The notes: generated by a model not told the origin, from the sequence alone. 22,319 bases of DNA from DATAPE01 sp034667525 (GCA_034667525.1 JAXDJO010000053.1:1-22319), one strand, 5' to 3'. Numbered from the stretch's first letter, positions 1 to 8,509 are shown. Numbers and translations are program-made.

Positions 1-19
1 ATCGAGGACAATTGCCGGC

Positions 20-565
20 ATGAGCGGCCCCACCAACAGAGCAGACGTATTCATCGACTCCGCCCATGACCCGCGGGAGGGTGGCCCCACCCGTGGCGAT
101 GAGCGCGCCACGCTCGTCGAGTACCTGCGCTACCAGCGTCTGACCTTGGAGCTGAAGTGCTCCGAGCTCGATGCCGAAGACCTCGCCCGCCGCTCAGTGG
201 AACCGTCTACCTTGTCGCTACTCGGCTTGGTCCGCCACATGGCCCAGGTGGAGCGAAGCTGGTTCAGGCGAAGGCTGGCGGGACAAGACGCACCTCCGCT
301 CTTCTCCTCCGACGGCGACCCTGACGGAGACTTCGACGGGGCGGTGCCCGATCCGGAAGTTGTCGCGCAGGCGTGGGACCTATGGCGTGTCGAGATGGCT
401 TTCACGGATCATTTCGTGTCCGAAGCGCAGGATCTTGACATCACCACCACCGATGGAGAGTTCTCGCTGCGCGACGTGCTCGTCCACATGGTGGAGGAAT
501 ACGCTCGCCACAACGGTCATGCAGATCTGTTGCGCGAGCGGATCGACGGCAGGGTGGGGCAATAG
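20..565 (+). CDS. DinB-superfamily protein, DUF664 type (181 aa)
   Basis: This is probably a DinB-like four-helix protein of the DUF664 group, a superfamily that includes metal-dependent, mycothiol-linked transferases. The sequence shows a middle segment with LVRHMAQVERSWFRRRLAG (about residues 70-90) and a C-terminal segment VHMVEEYARHNGHADLLRE (about 157-175). That spacing of histidines, a family hallmark, is where superfamily members place metal ligands. Length is normal for the family, so the gene looks complete. The ATG start has a GAGGA element about 11 bases upstream, which is a loose fit. The first 30 residues are polar and poorly conserved in character, so a later start cannot be excluded. 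No substrate can be assigned. A palindromic hairpin overlaps and follows the stop, so it is likely transcribed on its own or as the last gene of an operon. Confidence 0.85.
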   Translation: MSGPTNRADVFIDSAHDPREGGPTRGDERATLVEYLRYQRLTLELKCSELDAEDLARRSVEPSTLSLLGLVRHMAQVERSWFRRRLAGQDAPPLFSSDGDPDGDFDGAVPDPEVVAQAWDLWRVEMAFTDHFVSEAQDLDITTTDGEFSLRDVLVHMVEEYARHNGHADLLRERIDGRVGQ

Positions 566-596
566 AGGTCGATCCCGCTCGAGCGGGCCTGCCTCT
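564..596 (+). terminator. Hairpin after the DinB-like gene
   Basis: A perfect 14-bp palindrome CCCGCTCGAGCGGG (574-587) sits between the outer complementary arms AGAGG (564-568) and CCTCT (592-596). The outer arm begins in the stop codon of the DUF664 gene. There is no T-run, as is common for intrinsic terminators of high-GC actinobacteria. The assignment as a terminator is inferred from position. Confidence 0.45.
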
Positions 597-631
597 AACG
601 CTTCTGTTGCGGTCCATCGATGGCGGTCTAC

Positions 632-648
632 GGCCCCCCAGAGGGGCC
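632..648 (+). other. GGCCCC/GGGGCC hairpin in the 566-783 gap
   Basis: A 6-bp stem GGCCCC (632-637) pairs with GGGGCC (643-648) across a 5-base loop. The rest of this 218-base gap shows no convincing ORF or RNA gene. A second hairpin with the same arms occurs at 14377-14395. It could be a second terminator or a processing site; the function is not determined. Confidence 0.3.
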
Positions 649-783
649 ATAGGGAATACTGGACGGCAGATGTGCATCTGCGGCTGACCGCTCACATCTG
701 ACTCTGATCTTTTGTGACCAACGCGTTCCCCGTCAGAAACAAACGACGACGGCACGGAGCGGCGAGGAATGGGGTAGGGAATC

Positions 784-2103
784 ATGAAGAGAAGCGTCTT
801 GGTGTTCTTGGTCGCCTGTTTGGTGGCGCTACCGGGTATCCCCGGGTGGGCAGCACGGAAGGGAATCGTGCGCGTCAGCGTCAGCAACACCGGAAGACAG
901 GGAAACGGCAATAGTTATGGGCCCTCGATATCGACCAACGGTAGGTGGGTCGCTTTCTCTTCCGACGCCACCGATCTAGTTCCGCACGACAACAATGGAT
1001 GGCCCGATGCCTTCGTCCGCAACCTCCGAAACGGACACACGCAGCTAGTCAGCGTGAGCAGCTTAGGTAAACAGGGAAACGACTTCAGTGGTGGGCCCTC
1101 GATCTCGGCGGATGGACGGCGAGTCGTGTTCACGTCACTTGCCGACAATCTGGTTCCTGGCGACAACAACGACACTGACGGGAACAGAGTCAGCGATATC
1201 TTCGTGCGTGACCTCTTTACGGGCACCACCACGTTGGTTAGCGTGAGCAGCTCGGGCCAGCAGGGGAACGGTCCCAGCTACTTCGGTTCGATCTCGGCCA
1301 ATGGACGCTGGGTGGCGTTCACCTCTCAAGCAAAGAATCTGGTTCCCAACGACGCCAATGGCCGCCAGCCCGACGTCTTCGTGCACGATCTGCGTAGCGG
1401 TGCCACCAAGCTGGTAAGTGTCAGTAGCTCCGGTGACCAGCCGAAGGCTGCGAGCTTTGCCTTTCCGCATGCGCTCTCTACCGATGGCCACCTGGTGGCG
1501 TTCGAATCGCAGGCGGGCGATCTCGTTCCGGGAGACCATAACGGTCAATCGGACATCTTCGTGCACAATCTTCGTACCGGGAAAACCAGCTTGGTCAGCG
1601 TCAATAGCTCAGGACAGGCTGCGAACGGGTCGAGCTCCTATGCGTCCATGTCGGCAGGGGGCCGGCGAGTGGCGTTCTATTCGAGCGCCGAAAACCTCGT
1701 TCGAGGCGATCACGATGACCAGCTAGACGTCTTCGTTCGCGATCTCCGTACTCACACGACCAAGCTAGTGAGCGTTTCCAGCGCCGGCCGGCCCCTGGAT
1801 GATCAGTACAGCTGTTGTCCGTCGATCTCTCCCAATGGGAGAAGGGTTGGCTTTCAGTCGTCCGTGCCGCGTCCAGGTGGTGGTGACCGGATCGAGGCGG
1901 TCTTCGTCCACGACATCCGCACCGGCACCACGACGCGCGTCAGCGGAAGCAGTTCCGGGAAGCAGGACGATGACAGCGGCACTGCCTCTCTGTCGAATAG
2001 GAGCGTAGCGTTCGAGTCCTACCTCGACGATCTGGTACCGGGTGATACCAATCATTCAAACGATGTCTTCGTGCGCAGCGTCTTGCCGCGCAGCGGCCGC
2101 TGA
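784..2103 (+). CDS. Secreted seven-repeat beta-propeller protein (TolB/PD40-like)
   Basis: The 439-residue protein starts with a signal peptide (Lys-Arg, then a hydrophobic core to about residue 20, AxA-like end near WAA, 22-24) and is predicted to be exported. The remainder is seven repeats of 54-63 residues starting near residues 31, 89, 152, 211, 271, 329 and 386. Each runs VSVSSSG..., then S-I-S-x-x-G-R-x-V-A-F-x-S, then LVPGD-N/H-N-G...D-[VI]-FV-[RH]-[DN]-L. This is the WD40-like/TolB-type blade seen in PD40 proteins, and seven copies would close one propeller. The D-x-N-x-x-x-D loops resemble calcium-binding loops (inference). Blade 6 has lost this loop and carries a Cys-Cys pair instead. 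No enzyme domain is attached. A binding or scaffold role is likely, but the ligand is unknown. The ATG is preceded by a GGGTAGGGA purine stretch. Confidence 0.85.
   Translation: MKRSVLVFLVACLVALPGIPGWAARKGIVRVSVSNTGRQGNGNSYGPSISTNGRWVAFSSDATDLVPHDNNGWPDAFVRNLRNGHTQLVSVSSLGKQGNDFSGGPSISADGRRVVFTSLADNLVPGDNNDTDGNRVSDIFVRDLFTGTTTLVSVSSSGQQGNGPSYFGSISANGRWVAFTSQAKNLVPNDANGRQPDVFVHDLRSGATKLVSVSSSGDQPKAASFAFPHALSTDGHLVAFESQAGDLVPGDHNGQSDIFVHNLRTGKTSLVSVNSSGQAANGSSSYASMSAGGRRVAFYSSAENLVRGDHDDQLDVFVRDLRTHTTKLVSVSSAGRPLDDQYSCCPSISPNGRRVGFQSSVPRPGGGDRIEAVFVHDIRTGTTTRVSGSSSGKQDDDSGTASLSNRSVAFESYLDDLVPGDTNHSNDVFVRSVLPRSGR
874..2100 (+). repeat. Seven tandem coding repeats of about 175-190 bp
   Basis: These are in-frame repeats encoding the propeller blades, beginning at about 874, 1048, 1237, 1414, 1594, 1768 and 1939. 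They are recognisable as DNA by recurrent GTCAGCGTGAGCAGC-like and GATATCTTCGTGCGTGACCT-like segments but are diverged from one another, so this is an old amplification rather than a fresh tandem duplication. Confidence 0.75.
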
Positions 2104-2109
2104 TCAGAT

Positions 2110-3509
2110 CTAGAGCGAACCCGCCACCTCGAGGATCGCGGCTACCGACTTGGTGACGTCGCTCTCTGTCGTGGACCAGTTGGAGACCGAGATCCGCATC
2201 GCTTGCATGTTTCGCCACTGTGTACCCGACATCCAGCAGGTTCCCTCTTGCTGAACCCCCTTTATCACGGCCCTCGTCTTAGCGTCGTGTTCGCCGTTCT
2301 CGGCTAAGAAACGCACGAGCACTTGATTCAAGACGACATCGTTAAGGATCTGGATATTGGCGTCGGCCCCCAAGAGGTCGGCAAAGCGTTGAGCGTGATC
2401 GCAGCACCGATCGATCATCGCCGTTATACCCGCCCGTCCAAGATGACGGACCGCGGCATAGATGGCGAAGGCGCGCGCCCGGCGTGAGAATTCGGGATTC
2501 CAATCCATGGGATCCCTCTCGTCCCCTTCGGCATGTATCAGATAGCTTGCGTGAACGCTCATCGCGGCTCGATGTGACTCGGGGTGCGCGCAGAAGGCAA
2601 CGCCGGAATCGTACGGAACGTTCAACCACTTGTGAGCGTCTGTAGCCCAGGAGTCTGCGTGCTCGATACCCTCAATCAGATATCTGCGAATGGGGCTTAC
2701 CGCGGCCCATAAGCCGAAGGCGCCGTCGACACATGCACCCAGGCCTGGTGCTCGTGTGCGGCAGCGCACACTGCGGTGAAGGAGTCGAACGCGCCCGAGT
2801 TCACGTTTCCTGCTTGAGCGCACACGATCGAAGGGCCCTCGGAACGAGCCAACGCTTCACGTAACTTCTCGACCGAGATCCTGCCTTGATCGTCGGCGGC
2901 GATCGGTTCGATGCAATCCGTTCCCAGCCCCAGGTAGCGCAGGGATCGATCGATCGTGTCGTGACGGGCCTCGTTGGCAAGCACTCGTATCGCAGGGGCC
3001 CCTCCCAGCCCCTTGAGCTGTACGTCCCACCCCGCGGCGGCCAATACGTGATGGCGGGCAGCTGCAAGGCACGTGAAGTTGGCCATCTGGCCCCCGGTCA
3101 CCAGGCCGAAAGAAGAGCCCGGGGGCAAACCGAGAAGCTCTTGCAGCCATCTACCCGCGACCTCTTCGGCAACCGCCGCGGCTGGTGACGCGACAAAGAG
3201 ACCTGCGTTCTGGTCCCACAGTGAAGTCAGCCAGTCCGCAGCGATGGTTGCGGGAAGCGCCCCTCCGATGACGAAGCCGAAGAAGCGGCCTGACGGCGTT
3301 GCGACTAGGCCGGGCTCCGCAGCATCGATCAGTTCCTTGATGAGGCGGCCGGGGGACGCTCCCTCTTCTGGAAGGGGCATCTCGAAAGCCGCGCGCATCT
3401 CTTCCACTGTGGCGGCAGAACCTACCGGTCTTGTCGGGAGACTCTCGAGGAAGTCGTTCGCATAATGCGCGACCTCGGCAAGTAGTGCGTTTTTTCGGGA
3501 ATCTTCCAT
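2110..3509 (-). pseudogene. Group II PLP-dependent decarboxylase, frameshifted
   Basis: The minus strand encodes a fold-type I pyridoxal-phosphate decarboxylase (aromatic-amino-acid/glutamate decarboxylase family) in two frames. The N-terminal part (to 2697) has the FGLVTGGQMANFTCLAAAR cofactor-phosphate region and ends VCAQAGNVNSGAFDSF...HQAWVHV. The C-terminal part (2110 to about 2730) resumes with DGAFGLWAA and contains TDAHKWLNVPYDSG, whose lysine would be the PLP Schiff-base residue. The break lies inside the WVHVDGAFG motif, where the coding strand reads GTGCATGTGTCGAC. Removing one GT restores the motif and gives a 465-residue protein of normal family length starting at 3509. It could be a real recent inactivation or a sequencing/assembly error, since everything else is intact. 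Upstream starts at 3518 (ATG) and 3545 (TTG) are possible. It is divergent from the phosphoesterase gene and convergent with the propeller gene, with 6 bases between stops. Confidence 0.85.
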
Positions 3510-3657
3510 GTGCGACATTTTTGCCCAAACCGGAGAACCGAGCAACCGTGTTTTGCAGATTAGCTTCAGATAAACAGAGGCTCGTCTTGTCGCGTCGCAT
3601 ATGGTGCGTCAGCAGTCCATGAGGGGATGGCTGTGCATCCAAACAAGGGGGTTGTGG

Positions 3658-5190
3658 ATGTTCATTCCACCGAGGTCAATCTCGCCGTCGCAAAAAGGCA
3701 AGCGCAAGCAAGATCGGGTCAATCGCTTAACCACAAAGAGTTCGGATGGCAACAGGAGGGCCGCCCTCGTTATGGGTGCTCTCTTGTTGAGCGTAGGAGT
3801 CCTCGCTGCCGTGCCTAATGCTCGCTCCGGAGCGCAAACGGCAACTGCGGGAACGGCGCAAACTCCGATCCATCACGTCGTCATCATCGATCAAGAGAAC
3901 CGGAGCTTTGATCATGTCTTGGGGAAGCTCTGTGCTGAGGTCGCCAGTGGCAGGATCGTGCGACCTGGCAACAACTCACACTGCGACGGTGCCACAAAAG
4001 GCGTCCTGGCCAACGGGAGCAAAGTTTCGTTGACGTCGGCGCCGGACGCGAATCCGGAAGTGGATCACACGGTTGCCGGCCAGCAAGTGGTGATCGACGG
4101 CGGAAAGATGGATGGATTTTCGAAGATCAGTGGTTGCACGAGTACCGACCCCAAACCGTACGGTTGCCTCGATCAATACGATCCGCTTGCTGGACCCTGC
4201 CAAACCGCCACCGGTTCATGCATCCCCAACATCTCGCAGCTTGCCGAAGATTTCACCATCAGCGATCGCACTTTCGAATTCCGTGCGACGCCAACCTGGG
4301 CGGGCCACATGGTTCTTGCCTCGGCATCCCTGGACGGATTCATCGGACACAATCCGCGCGCGACTGCTCTGTCCCCAAGCGGTTCTCATCCCGGGTGGGG
4401 ATGCGACTCTGGTCTGGACTCGCAATGGTGGAACGGCACCAAGGCAGTTTTCGAGCCGGCCTGCATCCCGGACAAGAGCGGAGCCGGCCCCTATCGTGCC
4501 TCCCCGGTCCAGTATGTGCCGACCATCTTTGACAGGCTGGACGGTGCTGGCTTGGGATGGCGGATCTACGGGGCGACAGGCAGCACGACCAGCGGGGGCC
4601 AGTATGGACACTCGATCTGTCCCACGTTCTACGAGTGCCTTAGCACGCAGCGATCACACCTGGTGACCAGCACGTCGTTCACCACGGACGCAACTACTGG
4701 TCATCTCCCTGCGGTCTCATGGCTGATGCCGCCGGCAGGTTCAGGGCAGCATCCTCCCCACTCGATGGTGCAAGGCGATGCCTGGCTCGGACAGATGATC
4801 GACTCGATCGAACATGGGCCCGAGTGGGGCAGTACGGCGATCTTTCTCACCTGGGACGACTGCGGCTGCTTCTACGATCACGTCAATCCGCTCAGCTACG
4901 GTCCGAACCTTGGCGTCAGGGTTCCGATGATCATCATCTCGCCCTATGCCAGGCAGGGTTACACCGATTCCACCCCGGCCACCTTCGTGTCTCTACTCGC
5001 CTTCATCGAGCATGACTTTGGGCTTGCGCCCCTGAACCAAGCCGACGGCAATGCCTATGACTTCTCCAACGCCTTCAACTACTCCCAGACTCCATTGTCG
5101 GCGGTGAGTCTGAGCAAGCATGCGACGATCTCTGCAGCGGAGAAGAGGTTCATCGCCAATCATCCGGAGGCAAAGAACGATCCCACGTGA
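3658..5190 (+). CDS. Secreted phosphoesterase (phospholipase C / acid phosphatase family)
   Basis: This is a member of the alkaline-phosphatase-like phosphoesterase family that includes bacterial phospholipases C and AcpA-type acid phosphatases. It would cleave phosphate esters outside the membrane. Visible hallmarks are the N-terminal HHVVIIDQENRSFDHVLG metal/active-site motif, a central VSWLMPPAGSGQHPPHSM segment, and TAIFLTWDDCGCFYDHVNP followed by RVPMIIISPYARQG. The reading frame opens at 3601, but I prefer the ATG at 3658 because AAGGGGG lies 6 bases upstream. That gives 510 residues with a basic N-terminus and a hydrophobic signal segment at about residues 37-57, ending in a small-residue region. 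Several cysteines suggest disulfides in an exported enzyme. The substrate (phospholipid or small phosphate ester) cannot be told from sequence. Confidence 0.88.
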   Translation: MFIPPRSISPSQKGKRKQDRVNRLTTKSSDGNRRAALVMGALLLSVGVLAAVPNARSGAQTATAGTAQTPIHHVVIIDQENRSFDHVLGKLCAEVASGRIVRPGNNSHCDGATKGVLANGSKVSLTSAPDANPEVDHTVAGQQVVIDGGKMDGFSKISGCTSTDPKPYGCLDQYDPLAGPCQTATGSCIPNISQLAEDFTISDRTFEFRATPTWAGHMVLASASLDGFIGHNPRATALSPSGSHPGWGCDSGLDSQWWNGTKAVFEPACIPDKSGAGPYRASPVQYVPTIFDRLDGAGLGWRIYGATGSTTSGGQYGHSICPTFYECLSTQRSHLVTSTSFTTDATTGHLPAVSWLMPPAGSGQHPPHSMVQGDAWLGQMIDSIEHGPEWGSTAIFLTWDDCGCFYDHVNPLSYGPNLGVRVPMIIISPYARQGYTDSTPATFVSLLAFIEHDFGLAPLNQADGNAYDFSNAFNYSQTPLSAVSLSKHATISAAEKRFIANHPEAKNDPT

Positions 5191-5209
5191 TGAACGTACG
5201 CGCCCGGGC

Positions 5210-5223
5210 AAGATGAACATCTT
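5210..5223. promoter_or_regulatory. Inverted repeat AAGATG-AA-CATCTT
   Basis: A perfect 6-bp inverted repeat with a 2-base spacer lies 20 bases after the phosphoesterase stop and about 75-100 bases before the osmoprotectant transporter starts. It is followed by TTT. It could be an operator for the transporter operon or part of a terminator; the spacer is too short for a stable hairpin loop, which favours a protein site. This is inference only. Confidence 0.25.
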
Positions 5224-5298
5224 TTCGGCGACGCCGTCTGGGCAGGTCTGAAGATAGGGAACCAGCCGCGTTCTGCCGGCCTAGACAAGCCACCTAGG

Positions 5299-6138
5299 AT
5301 GCGGCCCGGCATGGAATCTCCGATGATCTCGTTGCAGCGTGTCTCCAAACATTTCGGGGCATCGGGAGAGAGCGCGGTCCAGGACCTCACCTTCCACGTG
5401 AATGAGGGTAAGACGGTGGTTCTCGTGGGCCCGTCCGGTTGTGGGAAGACGACGACCATGAAGATGATCAATCGTCTGGTGGAACCGACCTCGGGGCAGA
5501 TCCTCGTGGGAGGTAAGGACATCATGAAACAGGATCCCGTGGAGCTCCGCCGAGGCATCGGATACGTGATCCAAAGCGTGGGACTTCTTCCGCACCGAAC
5601 CATCGCTCAAAACATCACCACGGTTCCCCAGCTCATCGGGTGGGACAGAGAGAGGATCCAGCAGCGCGTTGACGAGCTGGTCGGGATGCTGGAGCTCGAC
5701 CATGATCTTCTGAAGCGATACCCCTCAGAGCTTTCCGGTGGGCAGCGACAGCGGGTGGGAGTCGCACGGGCCCTCGCGGTGGATCCACCGGTCATGTTGA
5801 TGGATGAGCCTTTTGGAGCGGTCGATCCGATCGTGCGCGAGCGGCTGCAGGATCAATTCCTCGACGTTCAGCGCCGTTTGCGCAAGACCATCATCTTTGT
5901 GACTCACGACGTCGATGAAGCGCTGAAGATGGCAGACCGGGTGGCGATCATGAACAGGGGCGGCATCCTCGAGCAGTACGCCTCGCCCCACGAGATTTTG
6001 AGCGATCCATCTAATGACTTCGTGCGTGACTTCGTGGGGCTCGACCGGGGATTGAAGCGGTTGGCTCTCAGAGACGAAGACGATGTGGGGGATTATCTGG
6101 AAGCCCTTCGTCCTTCCGGATCGCCCAACGATCCATGA
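5299..6138 (+). CDS. Osmoprotectant ABC transporter ATPase (OpuCA/ProV-like)
   Basis: This is the ATP-binding subunit of a glycine betaine/choline-type importer. In order it shows Walker A GPSGCGKTT (about residue 50), the Q-loop segment YVIQSVGLLPHRTIAQN, signature LSGGQRQRVG, Walker B VMLMDEPFGAVDPIVR and the H-loop IFVTHDVDEALKMADR. At 279 residues it stops shortly after the ATPase domain. OpuCA/ProV proteins usually carry two CBS domains beyond this point that sense ionic strength; they are absent here. The longest ATG start is listed. ATGs at 5311 and 5323 are alternatives, and 5323 (MISLQRVSKHFG) best matches the family N-terminus. The stop overlaps the next gene as ATGA, so translation is probably coupled. 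Confidence 0.9.
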   Translation: MRPGMESPMISLQRVSKHFGASGESAVQDLTFHVNEGKTVVLVGPSGCGKTTTMKMINRLVEPTSGQILVGGKDIMKQDPVELRRGIGYVIQSVGLLPHRTIAQNITTVPQLIGWDRERIQQRVDELVGMLELDHDLLKRYPSELSGGQRQRVGVARALAVDPPVMLMDEPFGAVDPIVRERLQDQFLDVQRRLRKTIIFVTHDVDEALKMADRVAIMNRGGILEQYASPHEILSDPSNDFVRDFVGLDRGLKRLALRDEDDVGDYLEALRPSGSPNDP

Positions 6139-6797
6139 CCGGGGAACCTCTGGTTCGATGGGACTGGATCTCTCAACATCTCAACCTCGTGGGTCAGCGC
6201 TTCATCGAACACGTTGAACTGACCTTGATCGCGGTAGTTCTAGGACTGCTGATCGCTTTCCCATTGGCTGTGATCTCCTACAGGAATCGTTCGGTATATG
6301 CGGTAGTGGCCGCGATCACCGGCGTTCTCTATACGATCCCGAGCCTGGCTCTATTCGCCATCGTCGGCGCCTACACGGGGTACTTATCGAGAACAACCGC
6401 GGAGATAGGTCTCGTCGGCTACACGCTGTTGATACTCATCCGCAATATCGTCGTCGGGCTACGGGGCGTTCCCGAGGACGCGCGCGAGGCCGCCCGAGGC
6501 ATGGGGTATTCGGATTCCCAGCTGTTGTGGAGAGTGGAGTTGCCGCTTGCCCTCCCGGTGATCATCGGGGGGATCCGGCTGGCGACCGTAACCACGATCG
6601 GTTTGGTGACGGTGACGGCGGTCCTGGGTCTCGGTGGATTCGGTTTCTTCATCCTCGACGGCCTGAGGACGTTCTTTACAACCGAGACGCTGTTGGGAGC
6701 CGTGCTCTCGGTGCTGCTCGCCGTTGCGGTCGACGCGCTGCTGCTGTTGATTCAACGCGCTCTAACACCCTGGAATAGAAGAGTCGGGAGCGCGTGA
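6135..6797 (+). CDS. Osmoprotectant ABC transporter permease (OpuCB-like), first copy
   Basis: This 220-residue integral membrane protein has five to six hydrophobic segments and the binding-protein-dependent permease loop EDAREAARGMGYSDSQLLWRVELPLALPVIIGGIR, the EAA motif that docks to the ATPase. N-terminal and C-terminal ends fit the OpuCB/YehY-type permease family without extra domains. It overlaps the ATPase gene by 4 bases and its stop directly abuts the next permease start. Together with the second permease it would form the heterodimeric channel. Confidence 0.9.
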   Translation: MTGEPLVRWDWISQHLNLVGQRFIEHVELTLIAVVLGLLIAFPLAVISYRNRSVYAVVAAITGVLYTIPSLALFAIVGAYTGYLSRTTAEIGLVGYTLLILIRNIVVGLRGVPEDAREAARGMGYSDSQLLWRVELPLALPVIIGGIRLATVTTIGLVTVTAVLGLGGFGFFILDGLRTFFTTETLLGAVLSVLLAVAVDALLLLIQRALTPWNRRVGSA

Positions 6798-7547
6798 GTG
6801 GGAGTCATCAGCCGCGCGATCCATTTCCTCACCACCGCACACAACTGGCACGGGAGCACCGGCATCGCGCACCGCCTTGCAGAACATGCGGGGATGTCAT
6901 TGCTGGCAACGGTCATCGGGACCCTCATAGCGTTGCCCGTGGGGCTCTACATCGGCCACACCAAGCGGGCACAGTTCCTGGCGGTCTCGGTCGGGAACAT
7001 GGGGCGAGCCCTGCCTTCTTTCGGGGTTCTCGCCCTGGTTTTCCCCTTCACGCTCCGCTACTCCGTCCTTCGATTCGGTGGTCTCGGGTTCAGCGCAACC
7101 CTCATCGCTTTGGTATTGCTGTCGATCCCCCCGATACTCACGAACACCTACATAGCGGTCGACGGGGTGGATCCGGACATCATCGAGGCGGCCCGGGGTA
7201 TGGGAATGAACGAGGCCGCAGTGCTCCGGAAGGTCGAGCTTCCTCTAGCTGCGCCCCTCATCGTGGTCGGGATCAGGACTTCAGCGGTCGCCGTGGTTGC
7301 GACGGCCACCCTTGCGGCCCTCGTGGCATGGGGGGGCTTAGGCCGCTTCATCGTGGATGGATTCGCCACCACCGACGATGCGCAGATCGTGGCGGGCGCC
7401 GTCCTGGTGGCGCTGTTGGCCATGGTGACCGAACTGCTCTTGGCGGGCATGGAGAGGCTGGTCAGGCCTAAGACTGCGACACGGGTACCCTTCGCTGCGA
7501 CCCCGGGGTTGATCCGACGATCCCGGCCGACGAAAGGGAGGAGTTGA
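6798..7547 (+). CDS. Osmoprotectant ABC transporter permease (OpuCD-like), second copy
   Basis: This 249-residue permease has a GTG start immediately after the TGA of the first permease. It carries the same family loop, DIIEAARGMGMNEAAVLRKVELPLAAPLIVVGIR, and about six membrane segments (for example SLLATVIGTLIALPVGLYIG and LVALLAMVTELLLAGM). It is more distant from the first permease than a recent duplicate would be, consistent with the OpuCB/OpuCD pair of known osmoprotectant systems. The C-terminal tail after about residue 220 is polar and probably cytoplasmic. The next gene starts 4 bases after the stop. Confidence 0.9.
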   Translation: MGVISRAIHFLTTAHNWHGSTGIAHRLAEHAGMSLLATVIGTLIALPVGLYIGHTKRAQFLAVSVGNMGRALPSFGVLALVFPFTLRYSVLRFGGLGFSATLIALVLLSIPPILTNTYIAVDGVDPDIIEAARGMGMNEAAVLRKVELPLAAPLIVVGIRTSAVAVVATATLAALVAWGGLGRFIVDGFATTDDAQIVAGAVLVALLAMVTELLLAGMERLVRPKTATRVPFAATPGLIRRSRPTKGRS

Positions 7548-7550
7548 CCC

Positions 7551-8501
7551 ATGCGGAGATTCCGCAGCACCGTCCTTGGTGCGAGCTGCGCGCTGATCGT
7601 CTTGCTGACGGCGTGCGGTTCGGGTGGGGGCGGATCCAACAGCAACAACAAGTCAGGCGGGGGGGCCGCGGCCTGTACTGGCGGCAGTGGGAAGAACCTT
7701 ACGGTGGGGGTTTCCGGTGCATTCACAGAAAACATCTTGGTGGCCGAGATGTACTCACAGGTGCTGGCTAATTGCGGATACACGGTTACGAAGAAGCTGG
7801 ACATCCAGACTAGGGAGATATCCGACAAGGCCCTTCAGAAGGGCGAGATCGACATCAAGCCCGAGTACATCAGTTCCGAGCTGGCCTTCGTAGACCCAAG
7901 CGCGCCGTCGAGCGGTGATCCTGCTGCGGTTTCCGCCAGGCTACGGCCGCTCTTGGCCAACGAGGGGATCGCACTTCTTCCCTATTCTCCTGCGGCGGAC
8001 CAGAACGTTTTCGTCGTCACCCAGGCAACGGCCAGCAAATACCACCTGAAGACGGTGGACGATCTGGCGCCCGTGGCGGGAAAGTTGACGCTCGGAGGTC
8101 CACCGGAATGTCCGCAGCGACCCTTCTGCATCATCGGCCTGAAGAAGGTGTACGGCATCACCTTCGGCAACTTCAAGGCGCTGGACGCCGGAGGGCCGGA
8201 GACGGTTCAGGCCCTCGATGCTGGTGCGATCGATGTGGGCCTCCTGTTCTCTACGAATCCGATCATCCAGAGCAAAGGATGGGTGGTGTTGAAGGACGAC
8301 AAGGGCCTGCAGGCTGCGGATAACATCGCCCCGGTTGTCAAGCAGTCGGTCCTCGACAGCACGATCAAATCTCAGTTGGACAAGGTCAGCCAAGCTCTGA
8401 GTACAGATGAGCTCACCAAACTCATCGCTCGCGTGGACGTGCAGAGGGAGGATGCTTCGGCAGTCGCGACCTCGTTCCTTCAGGATCACAACCTCCTGTA
8501 G
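7551..8501 (+). CDS. Osmoprotectant-binding lipoprotein (OpuCC/OsmF-like)
   Basis: This is the substrate-binding protein of the transporter. The signal peptide ends in the lipobox LTAC (Cys about residue 22), followed by a Gly/Ser/Asn-rich linker, so the mature protein is expected to be lipid-anchored outside the membrane. The OpuAC-type domain is recognised by LTVGVSGAFTENILVAEMYSQVL, GEIDIKPEYISSELAF, ALDAGAIDVGLLFSTNP and the C-terminal SQALSTDELTKLIARVD. Length (316) is typical. A GGGAGGAG element lies just upstream of the ATG. Closely related proteins bind glycine betaine, choline or proline betaine, and the exact ligand is not evident. It is the last gene of the four-gene operon. Confidence 0.9.
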   Translation: MRRFRSTVLGASCALIVLLTACGSGGGGSNSNNKSGGGAAACTGGSGKNLTVGVSGAFTENILVAEMYSQVLANCGYTVTKKLDIQTREISDKALQKGEIDIKPEYISSELAFVDPSAPSSGDPAAVSARLRPLLANEGIALLPYSPAADQNVFVVTQATASKYHLKTVDDLAPVAGKLTLGGPPECPQRPFCIIGLKKVYGITFGNFKALDAGGPETVQALDAGAIDVGLLFSTNPIIQSKGWVVLKDDKGLQAADNIAPVVKQSVLDSTIKSQLDKVSQALSTDELTKLIARVDVQREDASAVATSFLQDHNLL

Positions 8502-8509
8502 AGCCTTAC

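Noticed and set aside
874..2100. CRISPR array or mobile repeat
   Set aside because: The repeats are in frame, diverged and encode propeller blades. There are no short identical repeats with unique spacers.
2697..2823. Programmed ribosomal frameshift in the PLP decarboxylase
   Set aside because: There is no slippery heptamer and no evident stimulatory structure, and a net 2-base insertion inside a conserved motif is better explained by mutation or sequence error.
3601..3657. Upstream ATG start of the phosphoesterase
   Set aside because: It has no ribosome-binding site and would place the signal segment more than 50 residues from the N-terminus. The ATG at 3658 has AAGGGGG at good spacing.
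6794..7471. 225-codon plus-strand ORF overlapping the second permease
   Set aside because: The product is Gly/Arg/His-rich and unlike any protein. The other frame is an unmistakable ABC permease.
7148..7828. 226-codon minus-strand ORF opposite the permease and binding protein
   Set aside because: It is low-complexity Pro/Ala/Thr translation typical of the antisense strand of high-GC genes.
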